Source: an uncultured Faecalibacterium sp. (lineage in GTDB: Bacteria; Bacillota; Clostridia; Oscillospirales; Ruminococcaceae). From it: a DNA stretch of 24,659 bases. Numbering within the stretch: position 1 is the first letter of the stretch; each line of letters starts with the position of its first letter. The translations under genes were made by a program, and so were the position numbers. Location of the stretch: the NCBI GenBank assembly GCA_900551435.1, contig URVW01000032.1, positions 1-24,659 of the forward strand, written 5' to 3'. Below, piece by piece: positions 7,769 to 15,218 of this stretch. The notes under the pieces are model-generated. The model was not told the DNA's origin and did no database searches. It saw only the letters and a list, made by a program, of their open reading frames with translations.

Positions 7769-8476
7769 TTATTCGTCCGCGTCCTCCTGCTCGACAGTGG
7801 CACTTTCGTCCACATGGTCCAGTTCTACAGCAGTTGCTTCGGCGTCCGTGGGGGTGACGTCCGGGGCGATGACGCCGTCGCCGTTCAGGTCCTTGCCGGT
7901 GACCGCTTCCAGCATGGACTGCGTTTCGGGATGCAGCTTGAGGAACCGCTTGACTGCGATGACCGTGTACAGCGCACTGAGCAAGTTCAGCGCACCCTCG
8001 ATGATGAGGATGACGCCGATGGCCATGACCAGCGTTTCCATGGTCCCGAACGGGTCAAGGATCATGACGATGCCCAGCACGATGCTGAGCACTGCCAGCA
8101 GAAGGAAGCCCTTCCAGCTGGAATACTTGCACCGGCGCAGTTCCAGCGCATTCTGGATGCGGCCAAGGCTGTCGAAGATGACGAACAGGCCGAACACGAT
8201 GGGCAGGATGCGCACCACGAGATCGCTGCGGATGATGAGGAACGCGCCCAGCCCCAGACACACCAGACCGGAGATCAGGGTCAGCTGGCTTTGGAACACA
8301 CCGCGCTCGACCGCAAAATACCGGATGAGCTGGACCGCTGCACAGGCCAGCACCACGCCGCCCAGCGCATAGCAGACGATGTTCAGCGCCATGCCGGGGA
8401 CCATCAGCAGAAAGATGCCCAGCGCCAGATACAGGATGCTCATGAGGATCAGATTCCATTTCAATTTCTTTCCCAT
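7769..8476 (-). CDS. DUF308 (HdeD-like) membrane protein with acidic C-terminal tail
   Basis: A 235-aa integral membrane protein with six predicted hydrophobic helices, at about residues 8-26, 32-54, 63-83, 86-108, 123-141 and 147-171. This is the paired-helix repeat arrangement of DUF308/HdeD proteins. A hydrophilic tail (180-235), rich in Asp/Glu, carries an EF-hand-like DLNGDG loop at 196-201. The ATG at 8476 is preferred over an in-frame GTG at 8485, because the AAAGGA site leaves only 2 nt before the GTG but 11 nt before the ATG. It follows the MATE gene by 39 nt and may be co-transcribed. The function is unknown; HdeD is linked to acid resistance in E. coli, but that need not apply. Confidence 0.85.
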   Translation of the reverse strand: MGKKLKWNLILMSILYLALGIFLLMVPGMALNIVCYALGGVVLACAAVQLIRYFAVERGVFQSQLTLISGLVCLGLGAFLIIRSDLVVRILPIVFGLFVIFDSLGRIQNALELRRCKYSSWKGFLLLAVLSIVLGIVMILDPFGTMETLVMAIGVILIIEGALNLLSALYTVIAVKRFLKLHPETQSMLEAVTGKDLNGDGVIAPDVTPTDAEATAVELDHVDESATVEQEDADE

Positions 8477-8515
8477 AAAGCTCACGTTCCTTTCGGGTTT
8501 TCAAAAAGGTTCAGG

Positions 8516-9907
8516 TCAGGCTCCCTTGTGCTCGTACATGGGGGCGATGATCTTTTGGTTGAGGCGTGCGGCAAAAGCAAAGCTCATGAGCACGCTGACG
8601 ACTTCGGCGATGACGAAGGACCACCACACCATGTTGACGTTGCCGGTCTTGCTCAGCAGCCATGCGGCGGGCAGCAGGACGACCAGCTGGCGGCAGATGG
8701 AGACGATCAGGCTGAACATGCCGTTGCCCAGCGCCTGAAACGACGAGGACAGGATGATGCTCATGCCCGCCAGCAGGAAGTGGAAGCAGATGGTCCGCAG
8801 GGCCGGGATGCCGATGGTCAGCATGGCGTCGCTGGCCGCGAAGAAGCCCAGCAGCTTGTCCGGCAGGAACTGGAACAGGCAGAAGCCGATGAGCATGATG
8901 CCTTCGGCGTAGCACATGGCCAGCTTGATGGTCTTTTTCACGCGGTCGGGCCTGCGGGCGCCGTAGTTGTAGCTGATGATGGGGACCATGCCGTTGTTCA
9001 TGCCGAAGATGGGCATAAAGACGAAGCTCTGCAGCTTGAAGTAAACGCCAAAGACCGCGACGGCGGTGGCCGAGAAGGTCATCAGGATCTGGTTCATGAA
9101 GAAGGTCATGATGCTGCCGACGCACTGCATCGCGATGCTGGGCAGACCGACCAGATAGATGCGCTTGATGGCTTCGATGCTGGGGCGGAAGCCGTGCCAG
9201 TCGAGCTGGATGTCCGGGTTCTTCTTCAGGTTGAAGAAGATGGCCGCGCCCGCGCCGCAGAACTGGCCGACGACGGTAGCGACGGCTGCACCGGTCGTGC
9301 CGGACAGCGCTTCGCCGCAGTAGCCGAAGATGAAGATGGGGTCGAGCACGATGTTGACGATCGCACCGATCAGCTGGCTGCACATGCTCAGGTTGGTGCG
9401 GCCGGTGGCAGCCAGAAGCTTTTCGCTCATGGTCTGCAGGAACAGGCCGAGGCTGAAGATCGAGCAGACGCTCAGATAGCGGATGCCCTGCTGTGCGATC
9501 TCGACATCACTGGTCTGTGCGTAGAAGTAGGGCTTCATGCAGGTCAGACCGATGACAAAAAATACCGCAAAGCTGCACAGCGCCAGAAAAATGCCGTTCT
9601 CGGCGGTCTTGTTGGCGCGCTCCTGATTTTTTTCGCCCAGACTCTTGGACAGCAGCGCGTTGACGCCGACGCCCGTGCCGACGCCGACCGCGATCATGAC
9701 GTTCTGCAGCGAGAACGCCAGCGAAACGGCGGTCAGTGCGCCCTCGCTGACATGTGAGACGAAGATGGAGTCCACGACGTTGTACAATGCCTGGACCAGC
9801 ATCGAGACCATCATCGGGATGCTCAGCTTGATCAGAAGGGGGTTAATGGGCATCGTGCCCATGATGTTTTCCTGCGCCGCAGGGGTCGTTGCTTGTTTGT
9901 TTTCCAC
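8516..9907 (-). CDS. MATE family multidrug/Na+-coupled exporter
   Basis: A 463-aa polytopic membrane protein with two MatE repeats and about 12 hydrophobic helices. The N-terminal LLIKLSIPMMVSMLVQALYN segment and DSIFVSHVSEGALTAVSLAF are family signatures. These proteins export organic cations or other small molecules by Na+ or H+ antiport; the substrate is unknown. The GTG at 9907 is chosen because AAAGGAG lies 5 nt upstream and the family N-terminus fits. The frame stays open for another 62 codons upstream, but that stretch is not MATE-like. It lies 227 nt after the cytidylate-kinase-like gene, across a palindrome. Confidence 0.9.
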   Translation of the reverse strand: MENKQATTPAAQENIMGTMPINPLLIKLSIPMMVSMLVQALYNVVDSIFVSHVSEGALTAVSLAFSLQNVMIAVGVGTGVGVNALLSKSLGEKNQERANKTAENGIFLALCSFAVFFVIGLTCMKPYFYAQTSDVEIAQQGIRYLSVCSIFSLGLFLQTMSEKLLAATGRTNLSMCSQLIGAIVNIVLDPIFIFGYCGEALSGTTGAAVATVVGQFCGAGAAIFFNLKKNPDIQLDWHGFRPSIEAIKRIYLVGLPSIAMQCVGSIMTFFMNQILMTFSATAVAVFGVYFKLQSFVFMPIFGMNNGMVPIISYNYGARRPDRVKKTIKLAMCYAEGIMLIGFCLFQFLPDKLLGFFAASDAMLTIGIPALRTICFHFLLAGMSIILSSSFQALGNGMFSLIVSICRQLVVLLPAAWLLSKTGNVNMVWWSFVIAEVVSVLMSFAFAARLNQKIIAPMYEHKGA

Positions 9908-10059
9908 GATTTCTCCTTTTGACGTTGACAATATGGTATTTCTCTTGCGGTTCCCAGCGATCACTTCGCCCTGCAAGCAGGACTCGTGCTCTGCTGACCG
10001 CTGCGCCAACAGCTCCTCCCTGTTTCGGCCGCTGGCCGCAGTCGTCGCCGTTGCCTGAA

Positions 10060-10093
10060 ATGTGGGCAGAGCGCAGATGCGCCCTACCCACAT
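10060..10093. repeat. Long palindrome (REP-like) between the kinase-like and MATE genes
   Basis: Positions 10060-10075 and 10078-10093 form a 16-bp inverted repeat with a 2-nt centre. Transcribed from the minus strand it pairs completely if two G-U wobbles are allowed; on the plus strand those become mismatches. This suggests selection or origin as a minus-strand RNA hairpin. It could be a weak transcription stop or an mRNA-stabilising element after the kinase-like gene, or a REP/MITE-like repeat. There is no strong T tract. Confidence 0.6.
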
Positions 10094-10134
10094 AGCATCA
10101 TTGTTTTTTCGGGCGGCTGGCCCGGGCGGAGAGC

Positions 10135-10743
10135 TTACTTCTCCATGGCCTTTTCCTTGGCGGCCACGGCGTCAAGGATCATCTTCACGCAGGTCTCGCG
10201 GCCCAGCGCGGCGTTGATGGCCAGATCGTAGTTGTGGGCATCGCCCCAGCGGTTCTGGGTGTAGTAGTTGTAGTAGGCAGCGCGGTTGCGGTCGGTCTTT
10301 TCGATCTCTTCCTTGATGCCCTTTTCGTCGTGTGCCTTGACCAGCGGATCGGTCTTGGCCAGCTCACGACGCCACTCGACCGGCGCGTAAATGAACACGC
10401 GCAGCACATCCTTGCGCTCCCGCAGAACATAGTCACCGCAGCGGCCCAGAATGACACAGGGGCCTTCCTCGGCCAGCTGTTTGATGATGCGGCTTTGCAG
10501 GATGAACACCTGATCGCCCAGCGGCAGCTCGTTGCCCATGGTGTACAGGCTGTAGAGCAGACTGTGGGTGTGGCGCTTCTCGCTGGCGGCAACGGCCTCT
10601 TCGGACAGACCAGAGTGCTTTGCGGCCATGGTGATCAGCTCCTTGTCGTAGAGCTTGATGCCCAGTGCATTGGCAACATCCTCTGCGATGTAGTTGCCGC
10701 CGGTGCAATACTCACGGCCAATGGTGATGATCGTCTTTGCCAT
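10135..10743 (-). CDS. Cytidylate kinase-like family protein
   Basis: A 202-aa P-loop protein of the cytidylate-kinase-like (AAA_26 type) family. The N-terminal loop is GREYCTGGNYIA (residues 9-20). This family shows GREYGSGG-type loops in place of the classical GxxxxGK[ST], so the missing Lys is usual and true CMP kinase activity is doubtful. LGIKLYDKELI and ILGRCGDYVLRE are also typical, followed by an Arg-rich lid region around residues 120-160. It is probably a cytosolic nucleotide-binding protein of unknown substrate. AGGAGG lies 8 nt before the ATG. It is 56 nt downstream of the C39-like gene and likely in the same transcript. Confidence 0.85.
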   Translation of the reverse strand: MAKTIITIGREYCTGGNYIAEDVANALGIKLYDKELITMAAKHSGLSEEAVAASEKRHTHSLLYSLYTMGNELPLGDQVFILQSRIIKQLAEEGPCVILGRCGDYVLRERKDVLRVFIYAPVEWRRELAKTDPLVKAHDEKGIKEEIEKTDRNRAAYYNYYTQNRWGDAHNYDLAINAALGRETCVKMILDAVAAKEKAMEK

Positions 10744-10799
10744 AATGTGTTCCTCCTATGTGATGGTTTTTATCCCAAAAAGCGCTTGGCTCTGCCGGT

Positions 10800-12176
10800 T
10801 CAGAGGTCCGGCTGCTCGGTGCTTGGGTGATTGGGAGTAGGGGCGGCGGGTGCTGCCGGTTTCGGGGGCGGCGGGAGCCGGACTTCGGCGACCCGCATCC
10901 GTCCGGTCTGGTCCACCGCGTAGACGCTGCAGCGTCCGCCCGCTGCAAGCTGGTCGGGCGGGAAGCAGATGCCGCCTTCCAGTGTGCGCTCCATCCGGCG
11001 GAAGGTGCGGTGGGCGGTGGTGGCGTGGGCCACACCGTCGTGGAGCGTGTAGGCGGCCCAGCCGGAGAAATCCTCCGGCAGAGGGTCCCGCTGGCCCCGC
11101 TGCTCAAAGAAGTAACAGCTGCCGTCCTCGCTGCGGGTGAGGTCGCACCGCACACGGTTGGGCAGATCGGTGGAGATGTCCCGGGGTTTCTGCCGCAGGG
11201 CGATGGCCCGCCCCGTGAAGTAGCGGAGAAAATCCGTCAGGGCCATGGTGCAGTTCACGGAACCGTCGTTGTCGGCGGTGGGGTCGTTCAGCAGGACGAA
11301 ATCCGCCAGAACCGCGTCGTCGTGGCCGAAGCCGCGAAGCCCCATCCAGACTCCGACAGGGTCCCGCTGGCCCCGGACCCGCCGCTCGACCCGCACCGCG
11401 ACGGAACAGCCGTCGTGAATTTGCGTGCGCAGGTCCTGCAGGTCCATCCATGCCTGCCAGCAGGGAAAGCCGCAGCTGCCCGCTGCCGCCGCCGCAAAGG
11501 CCGCGTTGCCGGTGCTGCTGGTGGCATTGTCCTCCATGGCGTAGGCCACTTCCTCGGGCAGGATATCCTCGCCCCAGCGGTTCATCAGAGCCGCCATGAC
11601 AAGGGGCAGGTCCATCTCCCGCCCAAAGCTGGGGTCGTGGGCGTTCAGGCAGTATTCCGGCAGATAGAGCCGCCGGTTCAGCGGGTGGCCGGTCCGCTTT
11701 TCCCACGTCAGGGGGCGGACCGCCGCCGCCAGCAGCCGGACGGCCGGGGTGGATTTGTCGTCGTTCGTGGAAAGGTTGACCTGCAGCTGGATGCCGGTCC
11801 CGCCGCCGGGGGTGGCAACGGTCACGGTGTCTCCCATCAGGAACACCATGCCGTCGTCGCTCTGGGCGTTGATGCTTCGGCGCGGATAATCCGGCGCCCA
11901 CTTGCCGAAGCTCAGCCAGCCGGTCCATGCGTTCCCGGCATAGACCCGGCAGCGCACCTCGACCATCGTGTTGTGGGGCGCGCGGGCGTTCCAGCTGACG
12001 TTCAGGTTGCAGAAAGCCGGCATCGCGAACTCCGGCGTCGTATAGCTGCCGTAGGGCAGATAGCGTCCGGCGGCGCTGTCCAGAACGAGCGAGCCGCCCT
12101 CAAGGGCAACGTTGTCCAGAGCACCCCGGGAAAAGGTCTCCGTGCCCTGCAGCACGAGATTGTTTCGTTGTTCCAT
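10800..12176 (-). CDS. C39 peptidase-like protein lacking the catalytic Cys and His
   Basis: A 458-aa protein. Residues about 1-155 are a beta-rich region with SWNARAPHNTMVEVRCRV, WTGWLSFGKW and PAVRLLA. These match the accessory domain of peptidase C39 family proteins in Actinobacteria and Firmicutes. Residues about 170-330 follow the C39-like fold: MAALMNRWG, STGNAAFAAA, GVWMGLRGFG, VLLNDPTA. Where the family has a WCSPTS-type nucleophile I align MDLPLV (D189). Where it has GHLLVVRGF the His is V276. Only N297-D298 of the NDP motif remains. It is probably a pseudopeptidase. A unique C-terminal domain (335-430) ends in a Pro/Ala tail. No signal peptide is visible. AAAGGAG lies 10 nt before the ATG. 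The gene lies 38 nt after the YesL-like gene. Confidence 0.7.
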   Translation of the reverse strand: MEQRNNLVLQGTETFSRGALDNVALEGGSLVLDSAAGRYLPYGSYTTPEFAMPAFCNLNVSWNARAPHNTMVEVRCRVYAGNAWTGWLSFGKWAPDYPRRSINAQSDDGMVFLMGDTVTVATPGGGTGIQLQVNLSTNDDKSTPAVRLLAAAVRPLTWEKRTGHPLNRRLYLPEYCLNAHDPSFGREMDLPLVMAALMNRWGEDILPEEVAYAMEDNATSSTGNAAFAAAAAGSCGFPCWQAWMDLQDLRTQIHDGCSVAVRVERRVRGQRDPVGVWMGLRGFGHDDAVLADFVLLNDPTADNDGSVNCTMALTDFLRYFTGRAIALRQKPRDISTDLPNRVRCDLTRSEDGSCYFFEQRGQRDPLPEDFSGWAAYTLHDGVAHATTAHRTFRRMERTLEGGICFPPDQLAAGGRCSVYAVDQTGRMRVAEVRLPPPPKPAAPAAPTPNHPSTEQPDL

Positions 12177-12214
12177 CGGAATCGCGCTCCTTTGCGGACG
12201 GTATCGTCAGAAAA

Positions 12215-13048
12215 TCATTCCTCCGGGCCGCTGCCGGAGCCTTCCTCGCGGGACTCTGCGTATTCCTTGTCGTGGAGCTTCTGGATCTTCTCCTCGATGT
12301 GGAACACCCGGTTCAGGTCGCCGTAGACGATCTGGCAGCACACTTCGGTCTGGAACCAGAAGCCGAACACGAGCATCAGGATGATGCCCAGCGGCATGCA
12401 CAGGATGACGACGCCCCAGAACAGGATGGTCACGATGGACGACGCCAGCGCGTGCGGCAGAAATGCGATCATGCAGTTCAGGCTGTTCTTCAGCGTCAGG
12501 GTGAAGGGCTGGTCCAGCAGGACGACCTGCGGCCACATGTAAGAGAACAGCATGTGGAAAAGCACCAGATTCAGCACGGTGGCCACCCACATGGGCAGAC
12601 CGACGTTCGTGCCGCGGTACAGCATGTTGAAGCAGAAGTAGACCAGAAAGATCTGGACGGTCACGATGCAGCAGTACAGGATGCCCGGAAGGATGCTGGC
12701 CTTGAAATTCCGCTTGAAGGCCTTGCGGTAGGTCACCCACCAGTAGCCCGCCTCATCGCGCAGGGCGCGGAGCACGGTGTCGTACATGCCGGCCAGTGCG
12801 GGGCCGGCAAGGATGCCGCCCACGATGGCGCTGATGACCATGACCGTCAGGTTGTTCATCAGGAAGCCGATGTACACCAGACAGATCACCGGCAGAAAGC
12901 CCAGACAGGTCAGCAGGTTGGCAAGGAACATCCCGCTCATATCGCGGCCGACCAGCTCAAAAAAGCGGCCTACGCCGGTCTTGCGGGGCGAGTCCTTTTC
13001 GACGCCCGGACCGTCCTTGAAATCTTTGGAAGAAGGAAATAAACCCAT
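12215..13048 (-). CDS. YesL-like (DUF624) membrane protein
   Basis: A 277-aa membrane protein with about six hydrophobic stretches, near residues 40-63, 67-90, 118-142, 150-172, 190-208 and 210-230. NLLTCLGFLPVICLVYIG, GPALAGMYDTVLRALRDE and the YRKAFKRNFKASILPGI segment are typical of YesL/DUF624 proteins. In Bacilli such proteins often sit beside carbohydrate uptake genes; their function is unknown. The charged ends lie outside the membrane core. The ATG at 13048 is chosen because an AGAGAGG lies upstream (13-nt spacing) and MGLFP starts the conserved protein; upstream in-frame codons extend through the leader. It is first gene of the minus-strand cluster, with its own promoter. Confidence 0.83.
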   Translation of the reverse strand: MGLFPSSKDFKDGPGVEKDSPRKTGVGRFFELVGRDMSGMFLANLLTCLGFLPVICLVYIGFLMNNLTVMVISAIVGGILAGPALAGMYDTVLRALRDEAGYWWVTYRKAFKRNFKASILPGILYCCIVTVQIFLVYFCFNMLYRGTNVGLPMWVATVLNLVLFHMLFSYMWPQVVLLDQPFTLTLKNSLNCMIAFLPHALASSIVTILFWGVVILCMPLGIILMLVFGFWFQTEVCCQIVYGDLNRVFHIEEKIQKLHDKEYAESREEGSGSGPEE

Positions 13049-13133
13049 GTTTCGTTTGGAACCTCTCTCTTTTTGATCGCGGCGGCAGGGCAAAACGCAA
13101 AGGAAATGCCATTGTGCTACCTTTCTGCTTATA

Positions 13134-13162
13134 AATATACCCGGATTTTGTGAAATTTGCAA
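13134..13162 (-). promoter_or_regulatory. Promoter of the minus-strand cluster
   Basis: On the minus strand TTGCAA (13157-13162), a 17-nt spacer and TATATT (13134-13139) lie about 85 nt upstream of the YesL-like start codon. It is divergent from the acyltransferase promoter about 60 bp away. Confidence 0.7.
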
Positions 13163-13220
13163 GCCATACAGCCCTTCATTTGTAAAAAAAGTGTGTTCTC
13201 TCCCATTTTTGTTCAAAGTG

Positions 13221-13229
13221 TGTTACAAT
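13221..13229 (+). promoter_or_regulatory. Extended -10 promoter of the acyltransferase operon
   Basis: TGtTACAAT (13221-13229) is a good extended -10 element. No convincing -35 lies 16-18 nt upstream, as is common for extended -10 promoters. The start site near 13236 leaves a leader of about 30 nt. Confidence 0.55.
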
Positions 13230-13265
13230 GACAATGGCTTTTTGGGCCAGAAGGAGGAAAGGAAC

Positions 13266-13991
13266 GTGAGCATTTTTCGCACGATAGCGTTATTCATCTA
13301 TCTGTTCGGCTATATGATCGTGCATTACGGCGTCCTGCGCCGGGGCGAGCGTGCACTCGCTGCCGGAGACATGGACACGGTGGAAGCAATCGTCAACAAG
13401 CATATCCCGCACTGGAGCCGCGGCATCCTGAAGGTGACCGGCGCACAGCTGGTGGTGGAGGGGCAGGAGAACATCCCCAAGAACACCCCCTGTGTGTTCG
13501 TCGGCAACCACCGCAGCTACTATGACATCCCGCTGCTGCTGGTGGGTCTGGACGGCCCCCACGGCATCCTCGCCAAGGAAGAGCTGGGAAAGATCCCGCT
13601 GCTCAACCGCTGGATGAAGCTGCTGGGCTGTGTGTTCGTCAAGCGCGATGACGTCCGCGCATCGGTCAAGGCGCTCAACGACGCTACGGCCATCGTGCAG
13701 GGCGGCAAGAGCTTTATCATCTTCCCGGAAGGGACCCGCTACAAGGGCGAAGAGGGCGGCGCCGGCGAGTTCAAGAACGGTGCGTTCCGCATCGCCATCA
13801 AGACCGGCGCACCGGTGGTCCCGGTGGCCATCTCGGGGGCACGGGGCCTGTTTGAGGCCCACGGCAACCGCGCGACGCCGGGTTCCATCCATATCCGCAT
13901 CCTGCCGCCCATCCAGACGACCGGCATGAGCAAGGCCGAGCAGAAACAGCTGCCCGAAGCCGTCCGCCAGACCATCCTCGCACAGCTTTAA
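13266..13991 (+). CDS. plsC: 1-acyl-sn-glycerol-3-phosphate acyltransferase
   Basis: A 241-aa PlsC-type acyltransferase that transfers an acyl chain to lysophosphatidic acid in phospholipid synthesis at the membrane. The catalytic NHx4D motif is N81-H82 to D87 (NHRSYYD). FPEGTR is at 153-158, the KRDD block at 126-129, and the VVPVAI block follows. A hydrophobic N-terminus (residues 3-24) probably anchors it. The GTG at 13266 is chosen because AAGGAGG lies 8 nt upstream and the promoter -10 ends at 13229. It leads a three-gene operon: its stop codon overlaps the Shine-Dalgarno site of the next gene. The gene name is by family; the acyl donor (acyl-ACP or acyl-phosphate) is not visible. Confidence 0.92.
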   Translation: MSIFRTIALFIYLFGYMIVHYGVLRRGERALAAGDMDTVEAIVNKHIPHWSRGILKVTGAQLVVEGQENIPKNTPCVFVGNHRSYYDIPLLLVGLDGPHGILAKEELGKIPLLNRWMKLLGCVFVKRDDVRASVKALNDATAIVQGGKSFIIFPEGTRYKGEEGGAGEFKNGAFRIAIKTGAPVVPVAISGARGLFEAHGNRATPGSIHIRILPPIQTTGMSKAEQKQLPEAVRQTILAQL

Positions 13992-13999
13992 GGAGAACT

Positions 14000-14764
14000 A
14001 TGGCAAGTTACCGTTACGAGCGCGATATCAAACCCGGCGACATCGCTCCCCGCCGCGAAAAGACCTACACCCGCAAGGAACGCTGGGCCAACTGGTGGGA
14101 TTATAATCTGAAGTGGGTCATTCTTATCGGCATTGCCGTGGCATTTGTGGCCTACAATTTTATCGGACAGTATTTCTTCACGACCAAAGCCGATTACAAC
14201 ATCGCGGTCGTCGCCCCGTACTACCTGCCGGACGACACCGTGGAGGCGCTTCAGACCCAGCTCGCCCAGTACGGCGAGGATCTGAACGGCGATGGGAAAG
14301 TCGTGGTGACCTTGAACGTCTACACGCTGGATTACTCCGACGAGGACACCCAGACCGAGAGCGCAGCTTACCTGACCATGGCCGGGACCACCAAGCTGGC
14401 CACCGATGTGCAGGGGTCGCTCAGCTCCATTTTTCTGCTGTATGACCCGGCGGGCTTTGAAGAGAGCACCGGGACCTTGCGCTATCTGGACGGCGGACTG
14501 CCAGAATCCGGCAGCGACGGCGATTGGTGGAACATGGTCTACAAGTGGACCGACTGCCCGGTGCTGACGAGCCTCGACCTCGGCGAATACAGCTCTGACA
14601 CCACCCACGCACAGGGCGGCGACAGCCAAGAATATCTGTCGCAGTTCTATGTGGGAATGCGCGGCGCGTGGAATTCCGGCTCTGCCGACAACCTCAAGGG
14701 CGGCGAAGAGCTGTGGCAGAAGCTGACGGCGGGCGCGGTCTCGACCGCCCGCGCGGAGGACTGA
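14000..14764 (+). CDS. Bitopic membrane protein of unknown function
   Basis: A 254-aa protein I do not recognise. A basic N-terminal tail of about 37 residues (RRE, KTYTRKERW) precedes one hydrophobic segment at 38-58 (WVILIGIAVAFVAYNFIGQYF). By the positive-inside rule the remaining 195 residues should lie outside the membrane. That part is acidic and Ser/Thr/Gly-rich, with a dockerin/EF-hand-like DLNGDGK loop at 94-100. There is no lipobox. AAGGAG lies 6 nt before the ATG, overlapping the plsC stop. It may form a membrane unit with PlsC and the following 52-aa protein. Confidence 0.75.
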   Translation: MASYRYERDIKPGDIAPRREKTYTRKERWANWWDYNLKWVILIGIAVAFVAYNFIGQYFFTTKADYNIAVVAPYYLPDDTVEALQTQLAQYGEDLNGDGKVVVTLNVYTLDYSDEDTQTESAAYLTMAGTTKLATDVQGSLSSIFLLYDPAGFEESTGTLRYLDGGLPESGSDGDWWNMVYKWTDCPVLTSLDLGEYSSDTTHAQGGDSQEYLSQFYVGMRGAWNSGSADNLKGGEELWQKLTAGAVSTARAED

Positions 14765-14766
14765 CC

Positions 14767-14925
14767 ATGCGGTTCCGGCTCGTAAAACGTGAAAAAGGTG
14801 CGCCCCGGCGTCCGGCTCCTGTGCAGGAGCCAAGACCGCAGGAAGCGCCCCGCGCGGCAGACCTTGACAATCCGTATGGACGCTACTACGGAAAGGCAAG
14901 GAGCCGGGAGGATCTGAAAAGGTAA
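14767..14925 (+). CDS. Small basic proline-rich protein of unknown function
   Basis: A 52-aa hydrophilic protein, rich in Arg, Pro and Ala (MRFRLVKREKGAPRRP start), ending in DNPYGRYYGKARSREDLKR. It has no membrane segment or known motif. GGAGGA lies 6 nt before the ATG, and it starts 2 nt after the preceding stop, so it is likely translated and co-expressed. A conserved-looking Tyr-rich NPYGRYYG tail suggests a real gene. Its stop codon overlaps the first base of a palindromic repeat element. Confidence 0.6.
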   Translation: MRFRLVKREKGAPRRPAPVQEPRPQEAPRAADLDNPYGRYYGKARSREDLKR

Positions 14926-15053
14926 ACCTCTCCGTCGCCTACGGCGCCACCTCTCCTGATAGGAGAGGCCTTGGCAGCCGATTTTATTTCATCTCTCTGC
15001 CAAAGGCTCCCCTACATAGGGGAGCTGGCGAGCGCAAGCGAGACTGAGAGGTT
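14925..15053. repeat. MITE-like palindromic element, full copy (about 129 bp)
   Basis: It is bounded by AACCTCTC (14925-14932) and GAGAGGTT (15046-15053). Inside are nested inverted repeats: CCTCTCCT/AGGAGAGG, CTTGGCAG/CTGCCAAAG across a 19-nt AT-rich centre, and GCTCCCCT/AGGGGAGC, plus GTCGCC- and GCGAGC-type arms. The two halves mirror each other. It encodes nothing visible. It resembles short dispersed palindromes common in Faecalibacterium-like genomes (general knowledge, not checked). It starts on the last base of the 52-aa gene's stop codon. A half copy lies at 20186-20235. Confidence 0.8.
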
Positions 15054-15058
15054 GATAC

Positions 15059-15092
15059 ACCTCATCTGCATCATTGCAGGTGAGGTTTTTTT
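15059..15092 (+). terminator. Terminator between the plsC operon and the aromatic operon
   Basis: ACCTCATCTGC (15059-15069) pairs with GCAGGTGAGGT (15076-15086), with one G-T wobble, over a 6-nt loop. A run of seven T residues follows (15086-15092). It isolates the pheA promoter from upstream transcription. Confidence 0.9.
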
Positions 15093-15147
15093 GTTTTATT
15101 GCCCCCATATCTGAAAAAGACTCCGCTTTGAAAGGACCTGCGGTTTG

Positions 15148-15176
15148 TTGTTTCTTCATCCGGGTTATGGTATACT
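15148..15176 (+). promoter_or_regulatory. Promoter of the aromatic amino acid operon
   Basis: TTGTTT (15148-15153), a 17-nt spacer and TGgTATACT (extended -10, 15168-15176) form the promoter. Transcription should start near 15183, leaving a leader of only about 36 nt. That is too short for a T-box or a peptide attenuator, so control is probably by a DNA-binding protein or enzyme feedback. Confidence 0.75.
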
Positions 15177-15218
15177 AATCAGGTATCATCAAAATCTGGA
15201 TCAAAAGGATGTGGAACC

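Noticed and set aside
6173..9757. A 1194-codon open frame on the plus strand
   Set aside because: It runs opposite the FAD oxidoreductase, DUF308 and MATE genes. Its predicted protein is low-complexity, rich in Asp, His, Gln and Ala, an effect of GC-rich codons on the other strand.
10094..10134. Terminator after the cytidylate-kinase-like gene
   Set aside because: The CGGGC/GCCCG hairpin is followed by A residues, not T, in the direction of transcription.
10827..12326. A 499-codon open frame on the plus strand
   Set aside because: It is a shadow of the C39-like gene, with no ribosome site and repetitive composition.
13000..13115. Upstream ORF in the YesL-like leader starting MAFPLRF
   Set aside because: It overlaps the YesL-like gene out of frame, has only a weak AAAGG site and no recognisable product.
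15094..15218. T-box or peptide attenuator in front of pheA
   Set aside because: The promoter lies about 36 nt before the start, leaving no room for a leader structure. The hairpins upstream are the repeat element and the previous operon's terminator.
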